Source of the DNA: an uncultured Prevotella sp.
GTDB lineage: Bacteria > Bacteroidota > Bacteroidia > Bacteroidales > Bacteroidaceae
DNA length: 64,000 nucleotides
Reading direction: 5' to 3'
Assembly: GCA_900543975.1 (NCBI GenBank)
Contig: UQTI01000003.1
Location: 1-64,000 of the forward strand
Positions within the stretch are counted from its first letter, which is position 1. The number at the start of each line of letters is the position of its first letter. This document shows, piece after piece, positions 26,324 to 36,079 of this stretch. The notes under the pieces are model-generated. The model made no database searches. It was not told the origin of the DNA and saw nothing but the letters and a program-made list of their open reading frames with translations. Position numbers and translations under genes: made by a program.

Positions 26324-26359
26324 TTTAGGAGCCTCAGGCACGAATGCCAGGCCCCTAAA
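26324..26359 (-). terminator. cysS terminator
   Basis: TTTAGGAGCCT (26324-26334) pairs with AGGCCCCTAAA (26349-26359) with one mismatch, and GGC/GCC pairs inside. On the minus strand it is followed by TTTGTTTT. It ends the cysS transcript before the rpoN promoter. Confidence 0.7.
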
Positions 26360-26453
26360 CGTTGTTTATTTCAGAAATAGAATCGCTTGTTTTGATTTTC
26401 GTTTGTCTTGATTTTCGCTTGTCAAGCTTATCAAGCTTATCAGCTCTTCATCT

Positions 26454-27944
26454 CTATTTGTTGAGCTTCCACACGCAGCCGTCTTTGGTGTCCATGACCT
26501 CGAATCCGGCTTCCTTGAGCGCATCGCGAATCTGGTCGCAGGTGCCCCAGTCTTTGTTGGCGCGTGCCTTGGCGCGGAGGTTGAGCACCATGTCAACAAC
26601 CTTTCCGAAGGCTTCCTCGCGGTCGCAGCTGTCGGCAGCGCGGTCGTCGCGCAGTCCGAGGATGTCGAAGGCGAAGGTGCGCATGGTGTCGGCGAGCAGC
26701 TTAAAGTCGGCCTCGCTGATGGTTGCCTTATGGTCAACGAGCTTGTTCACCACGGTGCAAGCCTCAAACAGATGGCTTATAACCTGCGGTGTGGCGAGGT
26801 CGTCGTTCATCGCCTCATAACATTTCGTTGCCAGCGTTGTAGCCAAGCGGTGAGTGTCGGCATCGCTTTCTGCTGCCACCTTCACCCTGTCGAGGTCGGC
26901 AAGACCGTTCATCAGACGCTCCAGACCCTTCTCGCTTGCCATGAGGGCGTCGTTGGAGAAGTCGACGGTGCCGCGATAGTGGGCAGAGAGAATGAAGAAG
27001 CGAATGGTCATGGGCGAGTAGGCCTTCGTGAGCGACTCGTGTGTGCCTTTGAAGAACTGCTCCAGCGTTATGAAGTTGCCAAGGCTCTTGCCCATCTTCT
27101 GTCCGTTGATGGTGAGCATGTTGTTGTGCATCCAGTAGTGGACCATCTGGTCGCCTTGCGATGCCACAGCCTGTGCAATCTCACACTCGTGGTGCGGGAA
27201 GACGAGGTCCATGCCTCCGCCGTGTATGTCGAAATGGGCACCCAGATATTTGCGTCCCATGGCCGTGCACTCGCAGTGCCATCCAGGGAAACCGTCGCTC
27301 CAGGGGCTTGGCCAGCGCATGATATGTTCTGGCTGTGCCTTCTTCCACAGGGCGAAGTCGGCCTGGTTATGCTTCTCTCCCACGCCGTCGAGCTCGCGCG
27401 ACGCGTCTTTCACGTCGTCGAGGTTGCGTCCGGAGAGAATGCCGTAATGATATTTCTCGTTATATTTTTTTACGTCAAAATAGACCGAGCCGTTGCTCAC
27501 ATAAGCAAATCCGTTATCGAGGATCTGCTGCACGAGCTGCTCCTGCTCAATGATGTGGCCTGTGGCGTGAGGCTCGATGCTTGGCGGCAGAACGTTGAGG
27601 GCCTCCATGGCTGCGTGATAGCGGTTGGTGTAATACTGTGCTATCTCCATTGGCTCAAGCTGCTCCAGGCGTGCCTTCTTCTCGATCTTGTCGTCGCCGT
27701 CGTCGGCATCGTGCTCCAGGTGTCCCACATCGGTGATGTTGCGCACATAGCGCACCTTGTAGCCGATATGCTTGAGATAACGGAACAGAATGTCGAAGGT
27801 GATGGCAGGACGTGCGTGTCCGAGATGTGGATCGCCGTAGACAGTGGGGCCGCATACATACATGCCCACGTTTGGAGCATGCAGCGGCTTGAACAGCTCC
27901 TTCTGTCGGGTGAGCGTATTGTAGATAATCAGTGGTTGTGACAT
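26454..27944 (-). CDS. cysS: Cysteinyl-tRNA synthetase
   Basis: Charges tRNA-Cys. 496 residues. The HIGH-type motif is in [17 protein letters not shown] (~31-47). Zinc ligands include C31 in that motif plus WHCECTA and HHECEIA. The KMSKS motif appears as KMGKSLGNF, a variant seen in Bacteroidetes. The DALR-type C-terminal domain (residues ~360-490) ends in a small W-K-L tail. Single gene with its own terminator. Confidence 0.98.
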   Translation of the reverse strand: MSQPLIIYNTLTRQKELFKPLHAPNVGMYVCGPTVYGDPHLGHARPAITFDILFRYLKHIGYKVRYVRNITDVGHLEHDADDGDDKIEKKARLEQLEPMEIAQYYTNRYHAAMEALNVLPPSIEPHATGHIIEQEQLVQQILDNGFAYVSNGSVYFDVKKYNEKYHYGILSGRNLDDVKDASRELDGVGEKHNQADFALWKKAQPEHIMRWPSPWSDGFPGWHCECTAMGRKYLGAHFDIHGGGMDLVFPHHECEIAQAVASQGDQMVHYWMHNNMLTINGQKMGKSLGNFITLEQFFKGTHESLTKAYSPMTIRFFILSAHYRGTVDFSNDALMASEKGLERLMNGLADLDRVKVAAESDADTHRLATTLATKCYEAMNDDLATPQVISHLFEACTVVNKLVDHKATISEADFKLLADTMRTFAFDILGLRDDRAADSCDREEAFGKVVDMVLNLRAKARANKDWGTCDQIRDALKEAGFEVMDTKDGCVWKLNK

Positions 27945-28069
27945 CTTGTTTATTTTTTTTTATTCGTTATTTTCTGTTTTTCCTTTGTCTTCCCTTTGTT
28001 TTTCCTTTATTCTCCGTCCTTTCGTTCTGCAAACTTACAAAAAATATTGCATACAGGGGCGTAGAAAGG

Positions 28070-29008
28070 TCAAAAGTTGAGCTTCTTGTCCACAAAATAG
28101 CGGGGGCGGCGTTTCACCTCCGTGTAAATTTTGCCGATATACACGCCCGTAATGCCCACGCCCGTCGTTATGACGCCGCCGATCAGCCACATAGAGACCA
28201 GGATGGAGGTCCATCCCTCGATGGTGTGTCCGATGGCGTGCTCGTAGAGGGCATAGACGATGATGAAGACCGCAACAAGCGTCATGGCCAGTCCGGCGAA
28301 GGTGATAAACTTCAGCGGCGCCGTCGAGAACGAGGTTATGCCGTCGATGGAGAAGCTGATCATCTTGCCCAACGGATATTTCGACTCACCGGCAGTGCGT
28401 GCCGTGCGGTCATAATAGACAAAGCCTTCTTTGAAGCCCAGCTGCCTTACGATGCCGCGAAGGAACATGTTGCGCTCCGGATACTGCATGAGCGCCTCCA
28501 CCGCACGCTTCGACATCATGCGGAAGTCGGCGTGGTTGTAGAGAATGTTCTTGTCGGCGGTCTGCATTATGCGGTAGAACGTCTGTGCCGTGACGCGCTT
28601 GAACCATGTGTCGGTCTTGCGCTCCTTTCTCACGCCATACACGATGTCGCAGCCGTCGTCCTTGACCTGACGCGCCATGCTTATGATGGTTGTCTCATCG
28701 TCCTGAAGGTCAGCATCTATCGACACCATGGCGTCGCACAGCGGCAAGGCCTGTTCCATGCCAGCCCACAGCGCGTTCTGATGGCCCACGTTGTGGGCGA
28801 GCTTCAGCCCCGCCACCTCCTTGTTGGCTTCGGCCGCCTCGCTGATGAGCTGCCATGTGCGGTCGCGGCTGCCGTCGTCGACAAACAGCAGGCGGGCGTC
28901 GGTGTCGGTTTCGGCTTTCAGCCTTCCGGTGAGGGTGAGGAGCTTGTTGAGCGACCAAGGAAACACCTCTTCCTCGTTGTAGCAGGGCACGATGATGTAT
29001 AAAATCAT
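28070..29008 (-). CDS. GT2 glycosyltransferase, dolichol-phosphate-mannose-synthase-like, membrane anchored
   Basis: 312 residues. The N-terminal GT-A domain has YIIVPCYNEEEVFP, a nucleotide-binding FVDDGSRDRT, and the metal site SIDADLQDDE. KERKTDTWFKR and a YPLGKMISFS stretch follow. Two C-terminal membrane segments (~228-250 and 268-292) anchor it. This matches the GtrB/DPM clade that loads a sugar onto a polyprenyl phosphate. The acceptor and sugar are not identifiable here. Confidence 0.92.
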   Translation of the reverse strand: MILYIIVPCYNEEEVFPWSLNKLLTLTGRLKAETDTDARLLFVDDGSRDRTWQLISEAAEANKEVAGLKLAHNVGHQNALWAGMEQALPLCDAMVSIDADLQDDETTIISMARQVKDDGCDIVYGVRKERKTDTWFKRVTAQTFYRIMQTADKNILYNHADFRMMSKRAVEALMQYPERNMFLRGIVRQLGFKEGFVYYDRTARTAGESKYPLGKMISFSIDGITSFSTAPLKFITFAGLAMTLVAVFIIVYALYEHAIGHTIEGWTSILVSMWLIGGVITTGVGITGVYIGKIYTEVKRRPRYFVDKKLNF

Positions 29009-29049
29009 AACTCTTTGGTTTTTATGGGGTTATTGGCTCTTGTCGGGGT

Positions 29050-29136
29050 TTGTCAGGCAAAAACGCCTTGAAAAGACAGAGCCTTTTGTTGAGGCTTGTC
29101 AGGCAAAAACGCCTTGAAAGGCAGAGCCTCTTGTTA
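29050..29136. repeat. Two-copy tandem duplication, 46-bp unit
   Basis: TTGTCAGGCAAAAACGCCTT starts at 29050 and again at 29096, each followed by GAAA(A)G-CAGAGCC and TTGTT. It lies between the U32 peptidase stop and the GT2 start. The unit contains GGC-AAAAAC-GCC, a small hairpin. Confidence 0.85.
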
Positions 29137-29145
29137 CGAAGCTTT

Positions 29146-30396
29146 CTATTCCTCTCTCTTCACCTTTTCGAGCAGGAACAGCTTGTCGCTGGGGCGCACC
29201 TTGTCGGGCACGGGAATGGAGACGTGGGTGCCCTTGGGAGCGGTCTGAACGGGGTCGAGCTCCAGGCGTATCTCGCTCACGGTCACATACATGACACCCG
29301 TCGTGGGGCCCGTGATGAGGAGCTTGTCGCCAACGGAGAACTCGTGAGCCTCGCAGGTAAACTCGGCAACGCCAAGTTTTGAGAAATATTTCACGCCACG
29401 GCCCACATAGATCTTGCGCTCGGTAGCGTTAGAACCGTAGTTTTTGTTCCACTCGCCCATGGTCTGACCCTGATAGTAGCCATCCCAGAAGCCGCGGTTG
29501 AACACGCTTGCCAGACGCTCGTCCCACTGGTCCTTCTTCTCTTCCGTGAACTGGCCGTCAAGAACAGCCTTGATGGCCTCCTTGTAACATTTTACAACGT
29601 TGTAGACATACTCGGGTCCGCGGGCGCGGCCTTCGATCTTGAACACCCTCACGCCAGCCTTCATCATGCGGTCGATGAACCTGATGGTCTTCAGGTCCTT
29701 GGGCGACATGATATACTTGTTGTCGATCTCGAGCTGACAGCCCGTCTCGTTGTCGGTCACGGTGTAAGAACGGCGGCAGAGCTGCATGCACTCGCCGCGG
29801 TTGGCAGAGCGGCTGGTGTTCTGCAAGCTCATGTAGCACTTGCCGCTCACCGCCATGCACAAGGCGCCGTGACAGAACATCTCTATGCGCACCAGCTCGC
29901 CCTTGGGACCGCGCACCTGCTGCTCCTCGATCTGGCGGTAGATCTCTGCCACCTGGTCCATGTTGAGCTCGCGTGCCAGCACCACCACGTCGGCAAACTG
30001 TGCATAAAACTTCAGGGCCTCTATGTTGCTGATGTTGAGCTGTGTGGAGAGGTGCACCTCCACGCCCACCTGTCGGCAGTAGGTCATCACCGCCACGTCG
30101 CTGGCAATGACCGCCGACACCTTGGCCTCATGGGCGGCGTCGATGATCTGTCGCATGGTCTCAAGGTCCTCGCCGTAGATTATGGTGTTGACGGTGAGGT
30201 AGCTCTTCATGCCGTGCTCGTGGCAGGTGGCGGCAATCTCCTTGAGGTCGTCGATGGTGAAATGGTTTGCCGAGTGGGAGCGCATGTTGAGCTGCCCAAT
30301 GCCGAAATAGATCGAGTCGGCACCGGCTTGTATCGCTGCGGCCAGGCTCTCGCGGGAGCCTACAGGGGCCATTATTTCAAATTCTTGTTGTTGCAT
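29146..30396 (-). CDS. U32 peptidase-family protein (tRNA hydroxylation type)
   Basis: 416 residues. A TIM-barrel-like N-terminus (EIMAPVGSRESLAAAIQAGA) is followed by the family cysteines in CHGALCMAVSGKCYMS and MQLCRRSYTV. The U32 signature is EGRARGPEYVYNVVKCYKEA, and a small C-terminal beta domain completes it. Such proteins (TrhP/RlhA group) act in prephenate-dependent hydroxylation of tRNA or rRNA, so 'peptidase' is a historical label. Which RNA is modified cannot be told from sequence alone. Confidence 0.9.
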   Translation of the reverse strand: MQQQEFEIMAPVGSRESLAAAIQAGADSIYFGIGQLNMRSHSANHFTIDDLKEIAATCHEHGMKSYLTVNTIIYGEDLETMRQIIDAAHEAKVSAVIASDVAVMTYCRQVGVEVHLSTQLNISNIEALKFYAQFADVVVLARELNMDQVAEIYRQIEEQQVRGPKGELVRIEMFCHGALCMAVSGKCYMSLQNTSRSANRGECMQLCRRSYTVTDNETGCQLEIDNKYIMSPKDLKTIRFIDRMMKAGVRVFKIEGRARGPEYVYNVVKCYKEAIKAVLDGQFTEEKKDQWDERLASVFNRGFWDGYYQGQTMGEWNKNYGSNATERKIYVGRGVKYFSKLGVAEFTCEAHEFSVGDKLLITGPTTGVMYVTVSEIRLELDPVQTAPKGTHVSIPVPDKVRPSDKLFLLEKVKREE

Positions 30397-30412
30397 TGTA
30401 GTCTGTTGTTAT

Positions 30413-30454
30413 GTCAGATTGAGCTTATGAATCGTCAGATGGCGTTTATGAATG
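30413..30454. repeat. 21-bp tandem repeat upstream of the U32 gene
   Basis: GTCAGATTGAGCTTATGAATC is followed by GTCAGATGGCGTTTATGAATG, and a third partial unit runs into the 3' end of the neighbouring hypothetical gene. Confidence 0.65.
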
Positions 30455-30455
30455 G

Positions 30456-31169
30456 TCACTTGTTGCGTTTATACACGCCTACCTCAATCACGTATTGTCC
30501 TACGTTTTTGGGCAGATTGATGTTGCCACCGAGGTCGTTAGATGTTATTTTCTTCGGCTTGTCCACATAGACCCATTTGAATATGGACACCGGATGTTTG
30601 CGGTTTGACACACCGCCATACACTTTATCATACGTCAGTGGTATGCCTGCTGCTTTGAGGTCTTTCACCATGGTGGCGTAGAATTTGTCTGCCTCGGCTT
30701 TAGAGTTGAGGTAGAAGTCGTAGAACGTGCGGTTTTCCAACCAGTCGATGTACGCCACGCCGATGGGTGTGCCTTTGTATGTATAGAAGAAAGAGGTGTT
30801 GTCGTGATGCAGACCATTGTAGAACCCGTTTATCGTTTCACACCTTCCGTACAGTCTTGTCAGCGCCTGTTGTGCCTTCTCCTTGCTGTTGACGTCGCTC
30901 GTCAGGCAGCCGTAGGGGAAGTAGAGCAGGTCGCCGATGGTGCGCGCCTTTGTGGTGCGTGGCGACGGGGCGGAGGGTGCTGCTGACGAGTTGTGCTGTG
31001 TCGCTACGCTGGGGTGACGCCCCTTGTACTTGCAGTCGCTTATCGCCTTGCCGCAGGTCTTGCAGTGGGGTGTTAAGCGTTGCGCCGACATCGTGGTGGG
31101 CACCAGGGCCATGAGGCATGTCAGCGCTGTGGCTACCAGGCCTGCGACTGTAGTTTCTTTCTTCATCAT
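30456..31169 (-). CDS. Secreted protein of unknown function with a CxxC pair
   Basis: 237 residues with a signal peptide ending near TTMSAQ (residue ~29). Mature N-terminus: HCKTCGKAISDCKYKG (CxxC plus a third cysteine), then an S/P/T-rich linker. An SPOR-like or alpha/beta C-terminal region follows (PVSIFKWVYVDKP, INLPKNVGQYVIEVGVYKRN). It is 21 bp downstream of the DUF3108 gene and so probably co-transcribed. Not recognised as a named family; a periplasmic role is inferred from the signal. Confidence 0.65.
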   Translation of the reverse strand: MMKKETTVAGLVATALTCLMALVPTTMSAQRLTPHCKTCGKAISDCKYKGRHPSVATQHNSSAAPSAPSPRTTKARTIGDLLYFPYGCLTSDVNSKEKAQQALTRLYGRCETINGFYNGLHHDNTSFFYTYKGTPIGVAYIDWLENRTFYDFYLNSKAEADKFYATMVKDLKAAGIPLTYDKVYGGVSNRKHPVSIFKWVYVDKPKKITSNDLGGNINLPKNVGQYVIEVGVYKRNK

Positions 31170-31190
31170 GTCTTTCGTTTTTAATTGTGC

Positions 31191-31994
31191 TTAGTTCGTT
31201 GCTGCCTTAACAGGGTTCTTTGCTCCTCTCATTCCCACAAGGAAGGCCTTGGCTGATCCAAACTTGAGGAACATGTCGAGGCGCACGGGTATGTGGTTCT
31301 CGTCGTCGGTGACGTAGAAGCGCACAATCTCCTTATACTTGCCGTCCTCCTTCTCCATGTAAGACAGCTGCAGACAACGATACTTGTGGCCGTTGTCGGC
31401 TTTCACCGTGGTCTTGCCGCGATAGAAAATCTGGGCGGCGTCGATGTTCTTGCCGTCGGCGATGGGGAAATGGATGGTGTTGCCCTTCTTCCACCCCGTG
31501 GGGTCGAAGGAGCGGGCACGCAAGAAGATGTTGAGCATGTCGTAGACACATTGGTCCTGCACGCTCTGCTTCCACTTGTGTGTGCCGTCGTTTTGCTGAC
31601 GGTGCTGGCGCAGATGCTGGCGGCCGTCAGGATAGCTGTAGAACACCTCGTCGACGGTGTAACGGCTGCCCTCGCGTGCTCCCTTGCGGAAGTAGAGCGG
31701 CTCCATCTTGGTCGAACAGTAACAGAGCAGGGTGTCGCGCAACACGAACATGTCGTCAACGCGCTTGTTGCCTCTCGTGGTGAGCGACGAACGCCAGGCA
31801 TGATAGCCGTGATATTTGCTCTGCACCGTCGACATGGAGGCTGTGCCTGCCTTCACCCATATAAACTGCCAGTTGTAATAGAGGTTATATGTGAGAAACT
31901 CGCCCGACTTGAAGGCTGTGTTCTTGTATGTGCATTGTGCTTGGGCTGCTACAGCCGCAAGGGCAATGACTAATGATATTATTAATTTCTTCAT
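31191..31994 (-). CDS. DUF3108 periplasmic protein
   Basis: 267 residues with a clean signal peptide (MKKLIISLVIALAAVAAQAQ). The mature protein is beta-rich, with GEFLTYNLYYNWQFIWVKAG near the start, as in DUF3108. RYTVDEVFYSYPDG lies centrally, and the end reads NHIPVRLDMFLKFGSAKAFLVGMRG. The family is thought to have an LolA-like barrel fold in the envelope, which is family-level inference. Followed closely by the secreted CxxC protein. Confidence 0.85.
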   Translation of the reverse strand: MKKLIISLVIALAAVAAQAQCTYKNTAFKSGEFLTYNLYYNWQFIWVKAGTASMSTVQSKYHGYHAWRSSLTTRGNKRVDDMFVLRDTLLCYCSTKMEPLYFRKGAREGSRYTVDEVFYSYPDGRQHLRQHRQQNDGTHKWKQSVQDQCVYDMLNIFLRARSFDPTGWKKGNTIHFPIADGKNIDAAQIFYRGKTTVKADNGHKYRCLQLSYMEKEDGKYKEIVRFYVTDDENHIPVRLDMFLKFGSAKAFLVGMRGAKNPVKAATN

Positions 31995-32067
31995 AATTTC
32001 TTCTTCCTTTATTTCAGCGTCAGCCTTTTTACCTTTAACTCAAATCGAATTCTTCACTCTTCACTCT

Positions 32068-34218
32068 TCACTTTTCCCTTTCTTTCGGCGGTTCAATGCC
32101 CATTTTCTGTGCTCTTTGCAGGTTACGTTGCTGAATGGTCTTTTGCTTCTCTGCCTTCTGCTTTGTTATGGCGTCGGGCTTCTGGTGGTCGAGGGGTCGC
32201 TGGCGTGGAGACCAGTTGCGGGTGATGTCCCACTTGGCTTTACATTCTATCTTCTCGTTAAAGTAGAACACCTCCTCGGGCTGCAGTCCCTCCTCATAGA
32301 GGCCCGTGTCCCAACGGCCGTTGTTGTTGCGGTCGACGATGAGACGGGCATAATATTCGCCCTCCTTGAGGTAGAAAAACTGTGCTGTGCCGTCGCTTGT
32401 CACGGGTGCCTGTTTTATGGGCTTGTCGTTGCTGTTGAGCAGCTCCACGAAGCAGGGTGTGCCGTCCATGCCGCTGATGTTGAAGAGCAACGTGCCGTAG
32501 GCATCGAGCGACGGCACCTTGAAGCCCTTCTTTATCGTGGGCGACTCAAGGCCGTAGATGTCGGCAAAGGCTGCCGAGTCGATCTCCAGGCTGTATTCAA
32601 TGTCAGGCCTCCACTCGCCGATCAGTTCAAACTCGCGTTGCATCTCCAGGCGGTCCCTGTCGGCTGTTGCCGCTGCCCAATAGCAGGCCGTTGCTGCCGA
32701 GTCGCCTTTCAGCTTCTCGTTCTCCAACGGTCTGAAGAAGAAGCGCGAGTTATACCACAGCGTGTCGTGCTTGGCGTAGAGATGAATTTTTGATGTGTCC
32801 ACTCTTGCCAGCGGCACGCCAAACGTGAACTTTATGTTGCGGTCGGGGTCAAGGTCGGCAGGGGCTTCCAGCTTCATGTCTATCTCTTTTCTCGGGAACA
32901 CCGAGTCGTAACGTTCGCCGCGCTTCTTCAGCTTGGCCTGCTTCTTCTGCCAGTCGTCCATCTCCTTCTTGAGGTCTTTCATGCGTCGCTCATAGGGCTG
33001 CTTCGACAGCAGTTCGAGCGTGTCGGTCTGGCTCACGATGTGTCCGAGCGTGTCGGTCATGTTGTAAGTAAGCTCCACGTTGAGCGTGTCGCGGTTAACG
33101 AGGGCTGTGTCTCTGAGCCAGTAGGTTATGGTGTCGAGACGTGCCGACGGCTCCACCACGAAGGCGTTTTTCTCGTCAAAGTTGAGGCCTCTGATCACGG
33201 GCAGCTGCTTGTCGCCATGGCTGAAGAAGAGCTTGAAGTTGTTGGCCTCCTTACGCTCCTGCTTCACAAAATAGCGGTCGGTCACCTCCTCGTTGAATGC
33301 TCTGAGCACGATGTCGTCGGGCAGGAAATGGCGATATTTGATCTGCTTTATGTCTTTTATTCGCAGCGAGTCGCGCCACAGCGTGTCCTGCCTCATGTCG
33401 TCGATGACGTGTGGCTTGATGGTGTCGGTTGAGAACGCTATCTGCTCGCTCTTCTGGCTGAACATGTAGTTGCCGTCGGCATCGGCCAAGGCGTAGACGC
33501 GATAGGTGCCCGGTGCCACACCACGAATGATGAAGCGTCCTCGGCTGTCGGTTCGTGCCACGCGCAGCATGGGGACCTTAAGGAAGCACGAGTCGGCCAT
33601 CTCCGAGTAGAGCCCCACGAGCGTGCCCTTCACCGGCTCCAGGTTGTCGGCTTGCAGCACCGTTCCCGCCACCTCGAGCGTGTCGATCTGCGGACCGGTG
33701 GAGAAGCTGTAGGTGTAGTTGCCCAGCGGGTTGCTCTCGTTGTTGTCGGTAATGGCGTCGGAGAAGTCGATGGTGTAGGTGGTGTTTGCCTTCAGGCTGT
33801 CTGCCAACTTCACCTCTATGCGTTTTCCTGCCGCCTTGATCTCGGGCTGTTCGAGCTGTGGAGGCGACACCACCACCTTCTCCGACGGTTTTTCGATCTT
33901 TATATACTCGTCGAAGAAGATGTTTACCTTCTTTGCGCTCACGTTCACGCCGCGGTCAGCAGGTGTTGCGCCGATGACCTTTGGCGGTGTCTCGTCGTAC
34001 CATCCGCCGTCGGGCTGTCCCATTCGGGCGCACGATGCCACAACCGCAACCATGAGCAGAGCCAAGCCAAGGGGCGCAAGCATGGCAACGCTCCTCGCTC
34101 TCTGACAGCCCTCTGTGGGCGTGGCTTGCCGGGAAGCGTTGTGCTGATGCTGCTTTTCGCGCCTTTGCTCATAGCGGCAGAGCATAAGGGTTATATGGTC
34201 AATAATTTTCTTTATCAT
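32068..34218 (-). CDS. Lipoprotein with SbsA-type Ig-like domain
   Basis: 716 residues from MIKKIIDHITLM. A long basic N-terminus precedes a lipoprotein signal, LGLALLMVAVVASC. The N-terminal Ig-like SbsA domain follows (DETPPKVIGATPADRGVNVS, VNIFFDEYIKI, NTTYTIDFSDAITDNNE), then a carboxypeptidase-like fold (VAGTVLQADNLEPVKGTLVG, DADGNYMFS) and more beta domains. The C-terminus is basic and glutamine-rich. The frame stays open upstream through a tandem array as far as 34392, which adds only repeat-derived residues, so 34218 is preferred. The methionine just before the hydrophobic stretch is another possible start. Confidence 0.85.
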   Translation of the reverse strand: MIKKIIDHITLMLCRYEQRREKQHQHNASRQATPTEGCQRARSVAMLAPLGLALLMVAVVASCARMGQPDGGWYDETPPKVIGATPADRGVNVSAKKVNIFFDEYIKIEKPSEKVVVSPPQLEQPEIKAAGKRIEVKLADSLKANTTYTIDFSDAITDNNESNPLGNYTYSFSTGPQIDTLEVAGTVLQADNLEPVKGTLVGLYSEMADSCFLKVPMLRVARTDSRGRFIIRGVAPGTYRVYALADADGNYMFSQKSEQIAFSTDTIKPHVIDDMRQDTLWRDSLRIKDIKQIKYRHFLPDDIVLRAFNEEVTDRYFVKQERKEANNFKLFFSHGDKQLPVIRGLNFDEKNAFVVEPSARLDTITYWLRDTALVNRDTLNVELTYNMTDTLGHIVSQTDTLELLSKQPYERRMKDLKKEMDDWQKKQAKLKKRGERYDSVFPRKEIDMKLEAPADLDPDRNIKFTFGVPLARVDTSKIHLYAKHDTLWYNSRFFFRPLENEKLKGDSAATACYWAAATADRDRLEMQREFELIGEWRPDIEYSLEIDSAAFADIYGLESPTIKKGFKVPSLDAYGTLLFNISGMDGTPCFVELLNSNDKPIKQAPVTSDGTAQFFYLKEGEYYARLIVDRNNNGRWDTGLYEEGLQPEEVFYFNEKIECKAKWDITRNWSPRQRPLDHQKPDAITKQKAEKQKTIQQRNLQRAQKMGIEPPKEREK

Positions 34219-34245
34219 TATAATGATTTCAGGATAATGCTTTTT

Positions 34246-34430
34246 CTTGCGCTGCTCTCTGCTTCTTTGAAAACCAAAGCTCTCTTGCGCTGCGCTCTGC
34301 TTCTTTGAAAACCAAAGCTCTCTTGCGCTGCTCTCTGCTTCTTTGAAAAGCCAAAGCTCTCTTGCGCTGCGCTCTGCTTCTTTGAAAGCCAAAGCTCTTC
34401 TTGCGCCGCGCTCTGCTTTAAGCCAAAGCT
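34246..34430. repeat. Tandem array, 38-39-bp unit, five copies
   Basis: CTTGCGCTG recurs at 34246, 34284, 34322, 34361 and 34400, each followed by CTCTCTGCTTCTTTGAAAAC and CAAAGCTCT. It starts 28 bp upstream of the lipoprotein start and reaches the 3' end of the GH3 gene. Confidence 0.92.
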
Positions 34431-34452
34431 CTTTTTTTTGAAGAACGAAGCT

Positions 34453-35976
34453 TTAAAGAGTTTTCTCTTGTTTGTTCATCTCCAGCACCTCATCAATGAT
34501 GTTTCGGTTGTTGGCCAGTCGTGGCACCTTGTGCTGTCCGCCGAGCTTGCCCTTCGATTTGAGCCAGTCGTCGAACAAGCCCTCCCGTGCCACCACCACC
34601 TCGAGGTGTTGCAGGGTGATGTCGTGGAAACGCTTTGCCTCATAGTCGGAGTTGATCTGTTGCAGACTCTTGTCGAGCACGTCGGCAAAATGTTCTACCG
34701 AGTCGGGCATCTGCGCAAACTCGATGACCCACTGGTGTCTGCACTTTGCGTTCTGGTCCATGAACACCGGCGCGGCGGTATATTCCTTGACCTCGGCTCC
34801 CGTCTCGCGGCAAGCCTCTTGCAGACCCTTCTCGGCGTTGTCCTGTATCAGCTCCTCGCCGAAGGCGTTGATGAAATATTTTGTTCGGCCTGTGATAACA
34901 AACTTATAAGGGTTGCGCGAGGTGAACATCACGGTGTCGCCGATCATGTAGCGCCACAGTCCGCACGACGTGCTTATGACCATGGCGTAGTTCTTGTTCA
35001 GCTCCACGCCTGTGAGCGGCACAACGGTGGGGTCGCTCTTGCCCACCTCTTCGAGGGGTATAAACTCGTAGAACACGTCATAGTCGAGCATGAGCAGCAT
35101 CGACTTGTCCGCCGGGTCGTCCTGTATGCCGAAGAAGCCCTCGGAGGCGTTGTAGGTCTCCATGTAGTGCATCTTTGGCGAGGTGATCAGCTTCTCATAT
35201 TGTGAGCGGTAGGGCGTGAACGCTATTCCTCCGTGGAAGAACACCTCCAGGTTGGGCCATACCTCCTCTAGGTGCTCCTTGCCCGAGAGCTCGAGCACGC
35301 GCACCAGCACGCTCATCATCCATGACGGCACACCCGACAGGTTGGTGACGTTCTTTTTGAGCGTCTCACGCGCAATGCGGTCGCGCTTCACCTCAAAGTC
35401 GCTGAGCAGCGCCGTCTGCTTCTTTGGTACGCGCACCAGGTTGGCGAGCGGATTGATGTTTTCTATCAGTATGGCGCTCAGGTCGCCCACGAGCGATCCC
35501 GGCAGGTTATAGTTGGGCGAATGGCTTCCACCCAGGATCAGACCCTTGCCGTCGAACATCCTGCTCTTGGGGTTGTTGCGCAGATAGAGGGCCACGGTGT
35601 CGAAGCCGCCGGCATAATGGATGTTGTGCAGACCGTCATGAGAGACAGGGATAAACTTGCTCTTGTCGTTGGTCGTTCCCGACGACTTGGCATACCATCT
35701 TATCTGTCCCGGCCACAGCACGTTGCTCTCGCCGTGGCGCATGCGGTCTATGTCGCCCTTGAGGTCTTCGTAGGTGTTGATAGGCACGTTGCGTGCAAAA
35801 TCGTCATACGATCTTGTGTTGTTGAACAGGTGGTTGCGTCCATACTCTGTCTCTGCGGCCTTCTCCAGAAGATGTCTCAGCACGGTGGCCTGTAGCAGTT
35901 CGGCATCTGTCTGATGTCGTTGTAGATTCATTTGTCTGGGCAAGAACACCTTGCCCACAATGCTTGTCAAGCTCAT
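34453..35976 (-). CDS. GH3-family acyl-adenylate-forming protein
   Basis: 507 residues, resembling the GH3 auxin-promoter family of plants and its bacterial relatives. An ATP-binding motif, WYAKSSGTTNDKSKFIPVS, lies near residue 90-108, then GSHSPNYNLPGSL, HGGIAFTPYRSQYEK, ETYNASEGFFGIQDD, and GRTKYFINAFGEEL. GH3 enzymes couple acyl acids to amino acids or other acceptors through an adenylate. The bacterial substrate is unknown. An upstream ATG at 36012 adds 12 residues and is less likely. Single gene, transcribed away from the DUF4294 gene's 35-bp inverted repeat. Confidence 0.88.
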   Translation of the reverse strand: MSLTSIVGKVFLPRQMNLQRHQTDAELLQATVLRHLLEKAAETEYGRNHLFNNTRSYDDFARNVPINTYEDLKGDIDRMRHGESNVLWPGQIRWYAKSSGTTNDKSKFIPVSHDGLHNIHYAGGFDTVALYLRNNPKSRMFDGKGLILGGSHSPNYNLPGSLVGDLSAILIENINPLANLVRVPKKQTALLSDFEVKRDRIARETLKKNVTNLSGVPSWMMSVLVRVLELSGKEHLEEVWPNLEVFFHGGIAFTPYRSQYEKLITSPKMHYMETYNASEGFFGIQDDPADKSMLLMLDYDVFYEFIPLEEVGKSDPTVVPLTGVELNKNYAMVISTSCGLWRYMIGDTVMFTSRNPYKFVITGRTKYFINAFGEELIQDNAEKGLQEACRETGAEVKEYTAAPVFMDQNAKCRHQWVIEFAQMPDSVEHFADVLDKSLQQINSDYEAKRFHDITLQHLEVVVAREGLFDDWLKSKGKLGGQHKVPRLANNRNIIDEVLEMNKQEKTL

Positions 35977-36079
35977 TTCGTTCGCTTTTATTGCTTTTTG
36001 TTTAAACTGCAAAATTAACTTAATCTTTTGGAATAGTGGTGATTTTCACAGATTTTAAATAATAGGAAAGAAGATTTTA

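Noticed and set aside
34219..34392. 58-residue N-terminal extension of the Ig-like lipoprotein
   Set aside because: It is made of the 38-bp array (repeated E-S-A-R-E-L-W residues) and would put the lipoprotein signal even further from the start.
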